Assembly: GCA_015232355.1 (NCBI GenBank) | Contig: JADFZW010000030.1 | Location: 1-55,023 of the forward strand | DNA from: Oligoflexia bacterium | GTDB lineage: Bacteria > Bdellovibrionota > Bacteriovoracia > Bacteriovoracales > Bacteriovoracaceae | Length of the DNA: 55,023 nt | Direction: 5' to 3' | Shown here: positions 27,241 to 38,353 of the stretch, one piece after another | Layout of the letters: the number at the start of each line of letters is the position of its first letter | Numbering within the stretch: position 1 is the stretch's first letter | Translations under genes and position numbers: made by a program | The notes under the pieces: generated by a model | What the model saw: the letters and a program-made list of their open reading frames with translations, nothing else | Told to the model about the DNA's origin: nothing | Databases searched by the model: none

Positions 27241-28056
27241 ATGGTAATTACAAGAATAATGATATCCGTACTAGAGACATCCATTTTATCAATTTTTATC
27301 ACATTAATGGTTTTTTCAACTCTGGCAAATGATATTAATACTTTTAAAAAGAGTTTTATGTTTATGCCAGATAATGATTTATGGAAAGATGATCATTATT
27401 ATAGGCAATTCAAGTCGAATGTCTCTAAGGAAATGTTTGATAAAATCATTCAAGCAGGAAGAGATGCTTACAAATCTGAAGATGAATCACTTACTATTAA
27501 AGCAAATTGGGATAGTTCAACAGTAAATGCTACAACATCAAGAATGTTTGGTTCAGTGACAATCGAGATGTTTGGTGGTTTGGCCCGTAGACCAGAGATT
27601 ATCCTTGAGGGATTTACTCTGGTAATGTGCCATGAATTAGGTCATGCATATGGAGGGGAACCACTTATTCAAGATAATGCTTGGTTTTACATGTCTGCAG
27701 AAGGGCAATCGGATTATTACGCTACTTTAGAGTGTTATAATAGAATTGCTGAACGAGTTTTTGAATTATCAAGGATCAATCCAAATCAAACTACATTTTT
27801 TATTAAAAATAAGTGCAAGAAGTATAGTAATGGTAAAGATTTTTCTAACTGTCTGGCGAAGTTAGAGGGGGGACTTTCTTTAGGAACACTATTATCTAAA
27901 TTAGGTAGTAGTGTTCCTCCTAAATATGAAACTCCAGATACATTAGTTGTGAGTGAAACAGTGTTAAGCTATCCTCAAACTGTTCAATGTAGAGTGGATA
28001 CATATCTTGCTGGTGGACTTGAATTGCAGAGACCTGCGTGTTGGTTTAAAGAGTAG
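27241..28056 (+). CDS. Exported HExxH zinc metalloprotease-like protein
   Basis: 271 residues with a signal peptide ending near TLANDI. VMCHELGHAYGGEP (residues ~134-147) supplies the zinc-binding HExxH, and AEGQSDYYATLEC about 20 residues on gives a likely third ligand Glu, a gluzincin-like arrangement. The C-terminal part has four cysteines (KCKKYS, SNCLAK, VQCRVD, PACWFK), consistent with a disulfide-bonded exported enzyme. AGGAGG sits close to the ATG. Its substrates are unknown; such proteases are common among predators and saprophytes. Confidence 0.78.
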   Translation: MVITRIMISVLETSILSIFITLMVFSTLANDINTFKKSFMFMPDNDLWKDDHYYRQFKSNVSKEMFDKIIQAGRDAYKSEDESLTIKANWDSSTVNATTSRMFGSVTIEMFGGLARRPEIILEGFTLVMCHELGHAYGGEPLIQDNAWFYMSAEGQSDYYATLECYNRIAERVFELSRINPNQTTFFIKNKCKKYSNGKDFSNCLAKLEGGLSLGTLLSKLGSSVPPKYETPDTLVVSETVLSYPQTVQCRVDTYLAGGLELQRPACWFKE

Positions 28057-28072
28057 AGTAGTAAAAGAAATT

Positions 28073-28093
28073 ATCACTTTATCACTTTATCAC
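28073..28093 (-). repeat. 8-nt repeat across a stop codon
   Basis: ATCACTTT (plus strand) repeats 2.6 times and contains the TGA stop (28074-28076) of the phosphatase gene. Since 8 is not a multiple of three, a one-unit change would shift the frame at the C-terminus and move the stop. Confidence 0.7.
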
Positions 28094-29729
28094 GTTTCAA
28101 TTTTGCTTCCATTGCTTGCCATATATTGATACCAGTATCTTCAGGATCTTTTAGTATTACTTTGAAAATATCTGACATGGCAAATCCTGCACGAATATAC
28201 AACTCTGGTAAAATTACATCATAATATCTTCCTAATAAAACTCTTCTTCCATCAACTCTTATATCATATGGATGGACTTTACTCCCAAGTACAGCATTTC
28301 GTAATTTAAAGGTGATTCCAGAAAAATATACTGGATATGTTTGATGAAATTGAACAAACAATTGAACTAACGAACGAATATAACCTCCTTTAACTCTTGC
28401 ACGATAGAGATTTCCTCCGGAAATTTTAATTTTTCCATCAGCATCTTCATACATGCCCATTACTCTTGGGAAAAAATTGAATAGATCGGCCCTAGTAATG
28501 TTTCCAGTTTTTCTCCAAATTTCAGTAGCGGCCCAACTAATATGAATAGCGAGATCACCTTCAGCAGCATCTAACATAGAATCGGCCATAAAAAGATCTA
28601 GAGGACTATTTTCTTCCAAAGAATCTTTTTTTAAGATAACACTGTTGTGGCCGATGATTTCATCGAGTGGGCCATAAGGATATTTTGATGACAAAGATGT
28701 TTTTGCCTCATTTAAAATAGTAGTAATATTATTTATAGCGGGAGATGAGTTTGTGGTGTTAGTGGTACTAGTAGTACTACTAGTACTATTAGTGTTAGCG
28801 ATCAATTCATAACTTAAAACTTTTACATACGTTTTTTCGTACTTGTCTGTCGTAACATCAATTATCAGTTTACCAATTGATTCAACAAAGGCGCCTGCAT
28901 GAAAAATGGGAATTTCTTTTTTAGCACCTTTGATATCAGGATCTTTTACAGTTACATACAAAGGTTCTTTGAGAGTTGTGTGTGTATGCCCGCCAATAAT
29001 TAAATCAATCTCTGGAACTTTTAGAGCTAATTTTTTATCAACTTTTGTCCCAAGGTGTGAAAGTGCTATGATAACATCGTTTCGATCTCTAAGATAAGGA
29101 ATGTATTCTTGTACTGATTTGATTGGTTTTTCTATTACAGCGGGATTAAATATCCATGAGAACATACGTTCGTCAGTAGTTGGAGCAACAATTGCTATTT
29201 TTACTCCTCCAACATTTAGTTCTAGGTATGGTTTAATAACTTTTTTTATATTCACATATTCTTCTGGGATATAGAGATTGGTGGCCAAGATTGGAAAATT
29301 AGGAACTACTTCTTTTGCGAATATCTCTTCCATTCTATCAATTCCCATATGAGTATCATGATTGCCAATTACAGTGCAGTTTATTCCTAATTGATTTAAG
29401 ATCTTGAAGCTAGTGGCCCCACGTTCTGATAAGTAGTACAAATCTCCCTCTGAAAAATCGCCAGCATCTAAAAATAATGTTGAAATATTTTTGTCTTTTG
29501 CTTCTTTAGTTAATTGATCAATTTTTATTTTTAAATTCTTAATTCCACCGCTTCCGATGGTTCCATCGGTTCCGATGTTACCATCGGAGGAATCAAAATG
29601 AGAGTGAATATCATTAGTATGTAAAATTTGAATTATTGCGGCGATGGCGTTGTTATTGGTGATGGTGCTAAAAAAAGAGAGAGTTACAAGAAAAATAAAG
29701 CTAAAGATAGAGATGAAGATTTTTTTCAT
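28074..29729 (-). CDS. Exported 5'-nucleotidase/UshA-family metallophosphatase
   Basis: 551 residues with an N-terminal signal peptide. The calcineurin-like metal site is complete: HTNDIHSHF, FLDAGDFSEGD, VIGNHDTH, IALSHLG and IIGGHTHT. The C-terminal ~200 residues (LDLFMADSMLDAAEGDLAIH, NFFPRVMG) correspond to the substrate-binding domain of 5'-nucleotidases. It likely removes phosphate from nucleotides outside the cytoplasm. GNHD replaces the usual GNHEFD. Two low-complexity inserts, a Gly/Thr/Asp-rich one after HFDSSDG and a Ser/Thr/Asn one between the domains (28745-28800), come from imperfect repeats. The Shine-Dalgarno is weak. Confidence 0.87.
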   Translation of the reverse strand: MKKIFISIFSFIFLVTLSFFSTITNNNAIAAIIQILHTNDIHSHFDSSDGNIGTDGTIGSGGIKNLKIKIDQLTKEAKDKNISTLFLDAGDFSEGDLYYLSERGATSFKILNQLGINCTVIGNHDTHMGIDRMEEIFAKEVVPNFPILATNLYIPEEYVNIKKVIKPYLELNVGGVKIAIVAPTTDERMFSWIFNPAVIEKPIKSVQEYIPYLRDRNDVIIALSHLGTKVDKKLALKVPEIDLIIGGHTHTTLKEPLYVTVKDPDIKGAKKEIPIFHAGAFVESIGKLIIDVTTDKYEKTYVKVLSYELIANTNSTSSTTSTTNTTNSSPAINNITTILNEAKTSLSSKYPYGPLDEIIGHNSVILKKDSLEENSPLDLFMADSMLDAAEGDLAIHISWAATEIWRKTGNITRADLFNFFPRVMGMYEDADGKIKISGGNLYRARVKGGYIRSLVQLFVQFHQTYPVYFSGITFKLRNAVLGSKVHPYDIRVDGRRVLLGRYYDVILPELYIRAGFAMSDIFKVILKDPEDTGINIWQAMEAKLKRDKVIK

Positions 29730-29743
29730 TTTTTTGCTCTAAG

Positions 29744-29778
29744 GTTTAAGATTTAAAGTTTAAGGTTTAAGGTTTTAA
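29744..29778. repeat. 7-nt intergenic repeat upstream of the phosphatase gene
   Basis: GTTTAAG units in a 7-nt register (three exact, two degenerate) sit just upstream of the divergent phosphatase start codon, in its likely leader. Confidence 0.75.
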
Positions 29779-29892
29779 ATGAAAGGTATATCCTAAAATT
29801 AATTTTGTATCAAGTTGTAATCATATATAGGAATAGTCAGGTATATATTTTTTACAGAGGTGCGGAGATGATAAATTGGTTATCTCTAATAA

Positions 29893-31590
<1,698 letters not shown>

Positions 31591-31633
31591 TTAATAAAAT
31601 GGATGATTGGGCACTATTTATTTATTGAGTTAT

Positions 31634-34483
31634 TTATTTTAAGACTTTAATACTGTAGCGATTGCCTGGTAGACGTTTTAGAAGTTTTATATTTTCATCA
31701 TACATACCGATGTCAGTTACCTTTCTTACCTCTCGAACGATACTACTACCACCGTATGCGGGTGCATTCTCCATTAGCATCTGAATGATTTTAGCAGGAG
31801 TAAACTCAGGATGATTGTAGAGAGTGCTCATATCCTCAATTGCAAACGCCTTTGCTTTGGCCAACACCATTTTAGCTAAGTATCCTGCTACCGCAGGTGA
31901 CGCCATAGATGTTCCAGAGAGGCGATCATGATTTTTAGGACTGGTTATGCAGGAGTGTTGTGTAATTGCGTGCTGAGAACTCTTAACAATTTCAAAAATT
32001 GTATTGAAGTATACGGAAAATTTATCAAGAAGCTCAAATTTTTCTTTTGCAGACTGGTTAGGGGTAATTATTCCTTCTTTAGTTAGGTAATTTTCCAGAA
32101 AGGATTTGTTGCTTCCGAAATTAGACAAGAGACCGTTTTGATTGAGGGCAAATTTTGCATTGAAATCAGAATTGTTTCCAGAGCAATTTGTGGTTTTTAT
32201 AGTAGAAAGAATTGCTTCTCCAAAGGAGAAAACAAATGGAATTTGAGTTAGTGGAATATTCGTGAAGGAAGATAGCTCTTGTTCTGGACCAATACTACCA
32301 ACACAAAGGACGTTATTGTTGGTTGTCGGAGAACCAATATATTTATCTAAAAATGGAGTAGAGAGATCGCAAGGTAGTGCACTTCGATTTCTTCCATCTA
32401 ACCAAGCACCATCATTTCCTGCGGCCACAACAAAAAGTGTATTGGGAGCATATTGTTTGATGGTTTTATTTGTTTGAAATTTAAAAAATTCGAAGACTAA
32501 AAAGTCAAATAACTTATCTAGATTTTTTCTTGTATCATTGTTTGGACTTGATATACCTCTACTAAAACTTGTTCCAAGAGATATGTTGGCCAATTTGATT
32601 TTTTGTTCGCCAACATATTTCAAGGCATCGTTTAGTTGGTAGAAGAAATGATAATCAATTCTGCTATCACTAAATTTTTTCTTAAAGATTGGTTCGAATA
32701 GTTTAAATAATTTTTCAGCAGATGCATTCCCGGCGCTTTCACTACATGGATTTACTTCTAAATTTTTGATTAGGTCTTTTAATAAATCACAGCTTGCACG
32801 TTGAACTGTTAAATCGGTAAACCAATTTCTAAATTCAGCTAAGAAGCGTGCAGATATATTGTTATCTGCTAATTCAGATGCTTCTTGTGATTCAGTTAAC
32901 ACTCTTACGGGAACAATTCCTATGTTGTTATCTTGTTTAGAGATAATACCGGCCACATGCGTACCATGGACTTGTTCTTTATTTTTAGAGGAATTGACAT
33001 AAGGATTTTGAGTTAATTTATTGTAGCGCTGGTAATCTTTTGTAAAATCATTTAGCAAATCATAACTACCCAAACTATTTTTGGATTTACAAAAGAACAA
33101 ATCATATCCACGAGCATTTATGAATTGATTTAATAAATTTTTATAAGGAGTTATGCGCTCAAATTCTCTTTCGAATGACTCTTTAGTTTCAATAGAAAAG
33201 TCAGGCGATGATTTAGCGAAAGTATAAATTTTTTTGACTTGCTCAAAATAGCTATCAAATTTACTTTTCGCTATCTCTGTTTTTTGTTCGATCCCATATT
33301 CAGAGGAATTTAGAAGTGCATACTCTCTATCACTAACATCTGTACAGTATTCTTCTAGAGTGCTATCCAAAACGTCAAAAGCATACTTTGATTTTTCACT
33401 CCAAATGATTCTTGCCAATGTATAGTAGGTATCCGAATAAGAATCTATCGTGAGTGGGGTCGCAATATTAGAAGATGATTTTGTTTGAGGATGTCTGTAT
33501 TGTACATACGTTTTTAATTTTTCTTCAAATTGAAAATCTCTATTGAAATCGGCATAGGTTTTTTCTAAAAGAGGTAAAAAGATATCAGCATCTTCGAATT
33601 TTATCTGCATCTCATCGAATAAGTCATGGGATCGTGAATAAGAAGAACCAACTGAATATACACTAGCATATGGAGATCCATCATAAGACATTAACCATGG
33701 TTGATCCAAAATTTTTCTAAAAACACCGGCCTGAAGCAATTTGTATTCTGGATTATTTCGTAAATCTTTTGTTACTAGCTTGCCATCTCTTTTTGCTTCA
33801 CTATAATTTTTGAGCAATTCTTCTCTCATTTTATCTTTGTTAGTCCCTGGTGTAGCAATATCTCCCTCGAAGAGCAGTGGATAGAGTGACTTTAGACCGA
33901 AGATATTGAAGCTACTTACATTTATTTTTCTAAGAAGGGATTTGTTTAAGACCGGAGAACTTTGAATAGCATCTTCTAATCTTTTCATAAACTCATCATT
34001 TAAAAAGAGTAGTAGTGCTACTGGATCTTCTAGAGGACCAACGATTGCGCCATTTTCAATTTTTTCTGCACCAAAAGCAAAAATGGATGCATCGACGATG
34101 GATGGATAGGCAAAGTTATCGTTACCTAAAAAATCTTTTCCCGCTGAGATCAAATTACCATCTTGAAAATTAAAATGTACTCTAGAAATCAATTCAGGAT
34201 GCAAATAATCTACTCCATTATCAATAACCGCCACATCTAAAAATGTATTTTTGTGATTGTTCACGGATGTTCCGGATGTTTCGGATGTTTCGGATGTTTC
34301 TGATGAAGCTAGAATTTTTTCTTCAACTGTTTTTAAATCTACTTGAGGATTTGCTAATTTTTCAATTACCTTAGGCATAGTGGTTGATTTAAAAATTGTG
34401 GCCGGATCTTGTCTTTGATTTAGACAACCGACCAAGGTCAGAAGGCAAAATAAACTAAGTAATGTTGTGATCCTGGTAAACAT
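31634..34483 (-). CDS. Large subtilisin-like (S8) serine protease lipoprotein
   Basis: 949 residues. The N-terminus has a lipobox, LTLVGC (Cys20). The catalytic triad is visible as AVIDNGVDYLHPEL (Asp88), VHGTHVAGII (His506) and LSGTSMASPAVAG (Ser859). Subtilases usually have ~35-60 residues between Asp and His; here there are about 415, a helical inserted domain of unknown role. A short Ser-Glu-Thr repeat (34264-34299, 9-nt units) lies between the lipobox and the protease domain. It is probably an envelope-anchored protease. AAGGAGA precedes the ATG. Several ASN/Gly-rich segments near the oxyanion region (VVAAGNDGAW) are typical of the family. Confidence 0.9.
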   Translation of the reverse strand: MFTRITTLLSLFCLLTLVGCLNQRQDPATIFKSTTMPKVIEKLANPQVDLKTVEEKILASSETSETSETSGTSVNNHKNTFLDVAVIDNGVDYLHPELISRVHFNFQDGNLISAGKDFLGNDNFAYPSIVDASIFAFGAEKIENGAIVGPLEDPVALLLFLNDEFMKRLEDAIQSSPVLNKSLLRKINVSSFNIFGLKSLYPLLFEGDIATPGTNKDKMREELLKNYSEAKRDGKLVTKDLRNNPEYKLLQAGVFRKILDQPWLMSYDGSPYASVYSVGSSYSRSHDLFDEMQIKFEDADIFLPLLEKTYADFNRDFQFEEKLKTYVQYRHPQTKSSSNIATPLTIDSYSDTYYTLARIIWSEKSKYAFDVLDSTLEEYCTDVSDREYALLNSSEYGIEQKTEIAKSKFDSYFEQVKKIYTFAKSSPDFSIETKESFEREFERITPYKNLLNQFINARGYDLFFCKSKNSLGSYDLLNDFTKDYQRYNKLTQNPYVNSSKNKEQVHGTHVAGIISKQDNNIGIVPVRVLTESQEASELADNNISARFLAEFRNWFTDLTVQRASCDLLKDLIKNLEVNPCSESAGNASAEKLFKLFEPIFKKKFSDSRIDYHFFYQLNDALKYVGEQKIKLANISLGTSFSRGISSPNNDTRKNLDKLFDFLVFEFFKFQTNKTIKQYAPNTLFVVAAGNDGAWLDGRNRSALPCDLSTPFLDKYIGSPTTNNNVLCVGSIGPEQELSSFTNIPLTQIPFVFSFGEAILSTIKTTNCSGNNSDFNAKFALNQNGLLSNFGSNKSFLENYLTKEGIITPNQSAKEKFELLDKFSVYFNTIFEIVKSSQHAITQHSCITSPKNHDRLSGTSMASPAVAGYLAKMVLAKAKAFAIEDMSTLYNHPEFTPAKIIQMLMENAPAYGGSSIVREVRKVTDIGMYDENIKLLKRLPGNRYSIKVLK
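34264..34299 (-). repeat. 4 x 9-nt in-frame repeat in the subtilase gene
   Basis: CGGATGTTT on the plus strand, three exact units and one with a single change, encode the Ser-Glu/Gly-Thr tripeptides after the lipobox region. Confidence 0.9.
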
Positions 34484-34696
34484 AGAGCGTTCTCCTTAAT
34501 TGATATGTGGTTTAAAAAAAAGCATACTAAATTTAGATTTTATTTAGATGCAAACGATATTCCAAAAATAAAAACTTTGTTTAATCTATTTTCTATAAGA
34601 TACGCTAGATGTTTACCGACAGTTACGACATAGAAATTGGATCATGCATGACATATGTGTCATGTATGTGTTGTTTTGTGGATGTGTTCTTTTGTG

Positions 34697-34726
34697 GACG
34701 TGTGAAGACGTGTGAAGACGTGTGAA
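34697..34726. repeat. 3 x 10-nt intergenic repeat
   Basis: GACGTGTGAA occurs three times exactly, followed by GAC, just downstream of the GNAT gene's stop codon and upstream of the subtilase gene on the same strand. Confidence 0.9.
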
Positions 34727-34746
34727 GACTATAGTAAACTGTAAAC

Positions 34747-35622
34747 TTACATATCACCATCGTAGACGTAATAAAAATAATCTGGTTGCCAATTACTCCA
34801 GGATGTATATTTTTCCTTATTAAAATTTTCAATTAAAGAGGCATCCATTTCGGTTAGCGATGTAGTTGGTGAATTGGCAGGCCCATCTTTTAGCTTTAGA
34901 AGATAGTAATTAGTGAATGTATTAATTGCTTCGAAAGTTTCATCGATAGCTATAAAGTAGGCATCGCCTTTTATTTTAAAGATTCCCTTATATCCATTAA
35001 TAGAGACAAATCCATTGGAGTTTTTTATCTCTTGATAGAGTTTGAGAGTTGGTTGTTGGAAAACGTAGCCAAGATCGATTAGTCCAGATCGCCTTTTAAT
35101 GTAATCTAAATTTATAAACTCATCATAGCTACACTCCCAATTAGTAAATTCGAAATCTTTTAGCTCAGATTTAAAATTATTATGATCAATATTTTGTGGT
35201 TCTTTCCAGAAAACATAATAGGCACTTTTTAGTTTGAAGTTGAGTTTTGATATTAAGCTAACACTTTCAACATTACAAAGATGAGTGGCCAATGCAAGTT
35301 TGTTTATTTTTTTTTGTTGATATAGAGTTTTGGCAAAATCAATTCTGTATTCTGCAATTTTCCTCCCGATCTTTTGTCCTCGATAATCTTTGTGTACTCG
35401 AAATCCTTCTAACCAACCGGAACCATCATATAGGATGGATAATTTTCCAGTACCTACAACTTTATTTTTTACTGTATCGACCGCGCAGATAAAAACTCCT
35501 TCAGGATCATTAACCCATTGTTTGAAAACGTTTGGCATATAATCTGATCCATCCCAAATTCCCTCTGCAATATTAACAATATCATCATAATCGGATGCCA
35601 AAACTTTTCTTAAGGTGACCAT
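34747..35622 (-). CDS. GNAT-family N-acetyltransferase
   Basis: 291 residues. The N-terminal ~140 residues form a GNAT fold: ICAVDTVKNKVVGTGKLSI, then GFRVHKDYRGQKIGRKIAEY (acetyl-CoA motif A, R/Q-x-x-G-x-G/A like), then LALATHLCNVESVSLISKL. The C-terminal ~150 residues are a second region without a clear CoA motif. The protein transfers an acyl group from acyl-CoA to an amine, substrate unknown. AAGGAG precedes the ATG. No functional link to the neighbours can be read. Confidence 0.83.
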   Translation of the reverse strand: MVTLRKVLASDYDDIVNIAEGIWDGSDYMPNVFKQWVNDPEGVFICAVDTVKNKVVGTGKLSILYDGSGWLEGFRVHKDYRGQKIGRKIAEYRIDFAKTLYQQKKINKLALATHLCNVESVSLISKLNFKLKSAYYVFWKEPQNIDHNNFKSELKDFEFTNWECSYDEFINLDYIKRRSGLIDLGYVFQQPTLKLYQEIKNSNGFVSINGYKGIFKIKGDAYFIAIDETFEAINTFTNYYLLKLKDGPANSPTTSLTEMDASLIENFNKEKYTSWSNWQPDYFYYVYDGDM

Positions 35623-35725
35623 AAGTTGCTCCTTGATTGATTATTTAAATTAATTTAATCTTAACAGAGGAGATATAAATTTTAAAGATAGTAGTAGCAT
35701 TATTAGTAGGAGGAGAAATAGTAAG

Positions 35726-36781
35726 ATGAAAAAAATTTTAACTGGGATAAAACCAACAGGTACTCCTCATTTGGGAAATTATTTGGGGGCTATTCGTCCT
35801 GCTCTGGAGTTTGTTGAAAATGAAAGTAGAAATGAAAGTAGAAATGAAAGTGGATTAGAATCATATTACTTTATGGCCGACTATCATGCACTTACTACCG
35901 TTCATGATCCTAAAGTGCTAAAAAATTATATTAGAGAAGTAGCGGCCACTTGGTTAGCATTTGGTTTGAATGTAGATAAGACAGTTTTTTTTCGTCAGAG
36001 TGATATTCCACAGGTGATGGAGCTATCATGGATTTTAGCATGCTTTACTTCGAAAGGATTAATGAATCGCGCCCACGCATATAAAGCATTACTAGAGCAA
36101 AATTCTTCAAACGAAGATGATCCAGATGCAGGAATCAATATGGGAATTTATACCTATCCAATATTGATGGCCGCAGATATTTTACTCTTTGATACTGATC
36201 TTGTTCCTGTTGGACAAGATCAAGTTCAGCACATAGAGATTGCTCGTGATATTGCAAAAGCATTTAATAGTCGTTATGCGACCGAAGGGGCCGTAAATAC
36301 GACCGAAAATGCAGCAGATATTTTAAAATTACCGACAGCGCTCATTCGTAAAGAGGTAGCAGTATTACCAGGTCTTGATGGTCGTAAGATGAGCAAAAGT
36401 TATAACAATACTATTCCACTATTTTTACCCTCTGAAAAATTAAGAAAATTGATAATGAAAATAAAAACTGATTCGACGGATCCGAGCGCTCCTAAAAATC
36501 CAGATGATTCGCTCATTTTTACCATCTATGCGGGTTTTGCTTCAGAAGAACAAAAGAGTAAAATGAGAGAGAGATTTTTAAGTGGTATTAGTTGGGGAGT
36601 GGCCAAGCAAGAGTTATTTGAATTGATGGATAGTTTTTTACATGAACCAAGAGAAAAATATAATCTATTGATAAATAATCCAGATGAGATTGATAAGTTG
36701 CTACTAAAAGGAAAGGAGAAGGCATTGGTTGTTGCTCAAAAAACTATCGATCGTTTACGTTTAGCAATTGGTATAAACTAA
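35726..36781 (+). CDS. trpS: Tryptophanyl-tRNA synthetase
   Basis: Class I aminoacyl-tRNA synthetase that charges tRNA-Trp. TGIKPTGTPHLGNYLGAIRP holds the HIGH-type motif (HLGN, residues 15-18), VPVGQDQVQHIEIARDIA is the Trp/ATP site, and LDGRKMSKSYNN the KMSKS loop. At 351 residues it is slightly longer than E. coli TrpS (334). The excess lies in two tandem-repeat insertions: Asn-Glu-Ser-Arg/Gly repeats (35819-35854) just before the conserved YYFMADYHALTT, and a 21-nt imperfect duplication (36278-36319) before LKLPTALI. AGGAGGAG precedes the ATG. Confidence 0.98.
   Translation: MKKILTGIKPTGTPHLGNYLGAIRPALEFVENESRNESRNESGLESYYFMADYHALTTVHDPKVLKNYIREVAATWLAFGLNVDKTVFFRQSDIPQVMELSWILACFTSKGLMNRAHAYKALLEQNSSNEDDPDAGINMGIYTYPILMAADILLFDTDLVPVGQDQVQHIEIARDIAKAFNSRYATEGAVNTTENAADILKLPTALIRKEVAVLPGLDGRKMSKSYNNTIPLFLPSEKLRKLIMKIKTDSTDPSAPKNPDDSLIFTIYAGFASEEQKSKMRERFLSGISWGVAKQELFELMDSFLHEPREKYNLLINNPDEIDKLLLKGKEKALVVAQKTIDRLRLAIGIN
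35819..35854 (+). repeat. 3 x 12-nt in-frame repeat inside trpS
   Basis: AATGAAAGTAGA twice exactly, then AATGAAAGTGGA, encoding NESR, NESR and NESG in a loop that is short in other TrpS proteins. Confidence 0.92.
36278..36319 (+). repeat. 2 x 21-nt imperfect in-frame repeat inside trpS
   Basis: The units at 36278-36298 and 36299-36319 share CGACCGAA and end GTAAAT/GCAGAT. They encode ATEGAVN and TTENAAD. Confidence 0.65.
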
Positions 36782-36792
36782 TACAACTAAGA

Positions 36793-38142
36793 TTATATTT
36801 CTTTTTCTTTTCCTTTTTCTTTTTTTGCCTTTATCTCTTCTTGTCTTTTTTTCCAGTGAGCAGTAAGTGTTTTGCGATCATCATAGGTAAAGGCGCCATA
36901 TCTAATATTATCAATATCATCAATGCTGTTGATATGATCTATGTGATCGACATTTTCGATTCTGTGATTTTGAATATTACCAATAGTAAGTGATTTGAAA
37001 ATTTCTTCACCAACTGCCTTGGCCATCAGTGGAGGAACAGCATTTCCAATTTGCATGGATATTGCTTTTTCGCTAGTTCCACAGAAGGTATAATTGGGAG
37101 GAAAGCTTTGAATAACGGAGAGTTCTCTTAAAGTAAACTGTCGATGTTCAGTTGGATGATAGTAATGAAAATTATGGGTATTGATAGTTGGTGATGGTTT
37201 ATTACGACTTAAACGATGATAGTGATTTTCTCTTAAGCGACCCTCTTTTATATTTTCCCAATCAATACCAAGACGCAAATGAGCTGGAAGTAACTCCTCT
37301 TCATTTTCTTTGTATCTTATGTAACGTCCCTCTGGAATATGTTTTAAGCGATCTAGATCGATTTGTTTTTTTATATGTTTTGCTTTTACATCATGTAATT
37401 CATATTCTTTATTTTTTTGTTGCTTATTTTCTTGCAAATAATTTTCTAGCTCTAACAAAGCACCACCTAAAGTTTTAGCAGGAATGTATAGATTGTTATG
37501 TTTGGTATCATAAGATGCGCGAGGAAATGTAAATGAGTATTCCTTCTTACATCCCACAATTAAAGTTCTTTTGCGTTTTTGAGGAACACCATAGTGCTGA
37601 GATTCTAGAATGCGAATATGCAATTTGTATCCAATACGTCCAAAAGCACCAATGATAGACTTAACAGTATTTTCATTTTTTGTGGCCACAAGACCAGTTA
37701 CATTTTCAAACATTACAAATTCTGGTCGTAATATCTCTACAACTCTTACAAAGTGTTGGAAGAGTGAATTTTTTTTATCACTAGGATCACCTTTGCCGAT
37801 CGTTGAAAATCCTTGGCATGGAGGTCCACCGGCCACCAAGTGAACTTTTTTATCACCAATATAATCTTTTAATTTTTTTTCGTTGATGAATTCAATTGGT
37901 TCGCATACCGCAACTGTATCAGGATAGTTTGCTCGTATGGTGTTGATGCTGTTTACATCTACATCATTTGAAAAGATGTTTTTAAGACCTGCCATTTCTA
38001 GACCGAGAGAGAGTCCGCCTGCTCCACAGAAGAGATCAATAAAATTAAATTGAGAAGATTTTGCAGAATTTTCTTTTGAAGATTCTGTTGAAGATTCTTC
38101 TGAAGATTTTTTAGATAGAGATGGTTTAATTTTTTTACTCAA
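36793..38142 (-). CDS. Orphan C5-cytosine DNA methyltransferase (TTG start)
   Basis: 449 residues starting at TTG 38142, about 10 nt after AAGGAGAG. It transfers methyl from SAM to cytosine C5. The conserved motifs are complete: I FIDLFCGAGGLSLGLEMAG, IV GGPPCQGFS (nucleophile Cys109), VI MFENVTGLV, VIII QHYGVPQKRKR, IX/X LRELSVIQSFP and QIGNAVPP. The target-recognition region between VIII and IX cannot be read for specificity. No restriction endonuclease or vsr-like gene is adjacent, so it appears to be an orphan. The N-terminus has a Ser/Glu repeat from 12-nt units, and the C-terminus an Ile/Asp/His repeat plus a Lys/Glu tail. GGCC is strongly over-represented in the window, making it a candidate target. 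Confidence 0.94.
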   Translation of the reverse strand: MSKKIKPSLSKKSSEESSTESSKENSAKSSQFNFIDLFCGAGGLSLGLEMAGLKNIFSNDVDVNSINTIRANYPDTVAVCEPIEFINEKKLKDYIGDKKVHLVAGGPPCQGFSTIGKGDPSDKKNSLFQHFVRVVEILRPEFVMFENVTGLVATKNENTVKSIIGAFGRIGYKLHIRILESQHYGVPQKRKRTLIVGCKKEYSFTFPRASYDTKHNNLYIPAKTLGGALLELENYLQENKQQKNKEYELHDVKAKHIKKQIDLDRLKHIPEGRYIRYKENEEELLPAHLRLGIDWENIKEGRLRENHYHRLSRNKPSPTINTHNFHYYHPTEHRQFTLRELSVIQSFPPNYTFCGTSEKAISMQIGNAVPPLMAKAVGEEIFKSLTIGNIQNHRIENVDHIDHINSIDDIDNIRYGAFTYDDRKTLTAHWKKRQEEIKAKKEKGKEKEI

Positions 38143-38353
38143 ACTTAAGCTCTCCTTACTTCCTAGGTATTTTTTTATTGGTGTTTTTTTATTTTAAATT
38201 AATCTATAATATTGGAGACAAAAAACCAAGAAAAGAAGTTGTTGTGTTGTTAATTCTAAAAATGTAAACTAAAGCACAGCTCTATGAGAGCATTAAGAAT
38301 ATTTTTTTATATTTTTTATATCTATTTTTTATTTTTATAAAAGAGGACTACTT

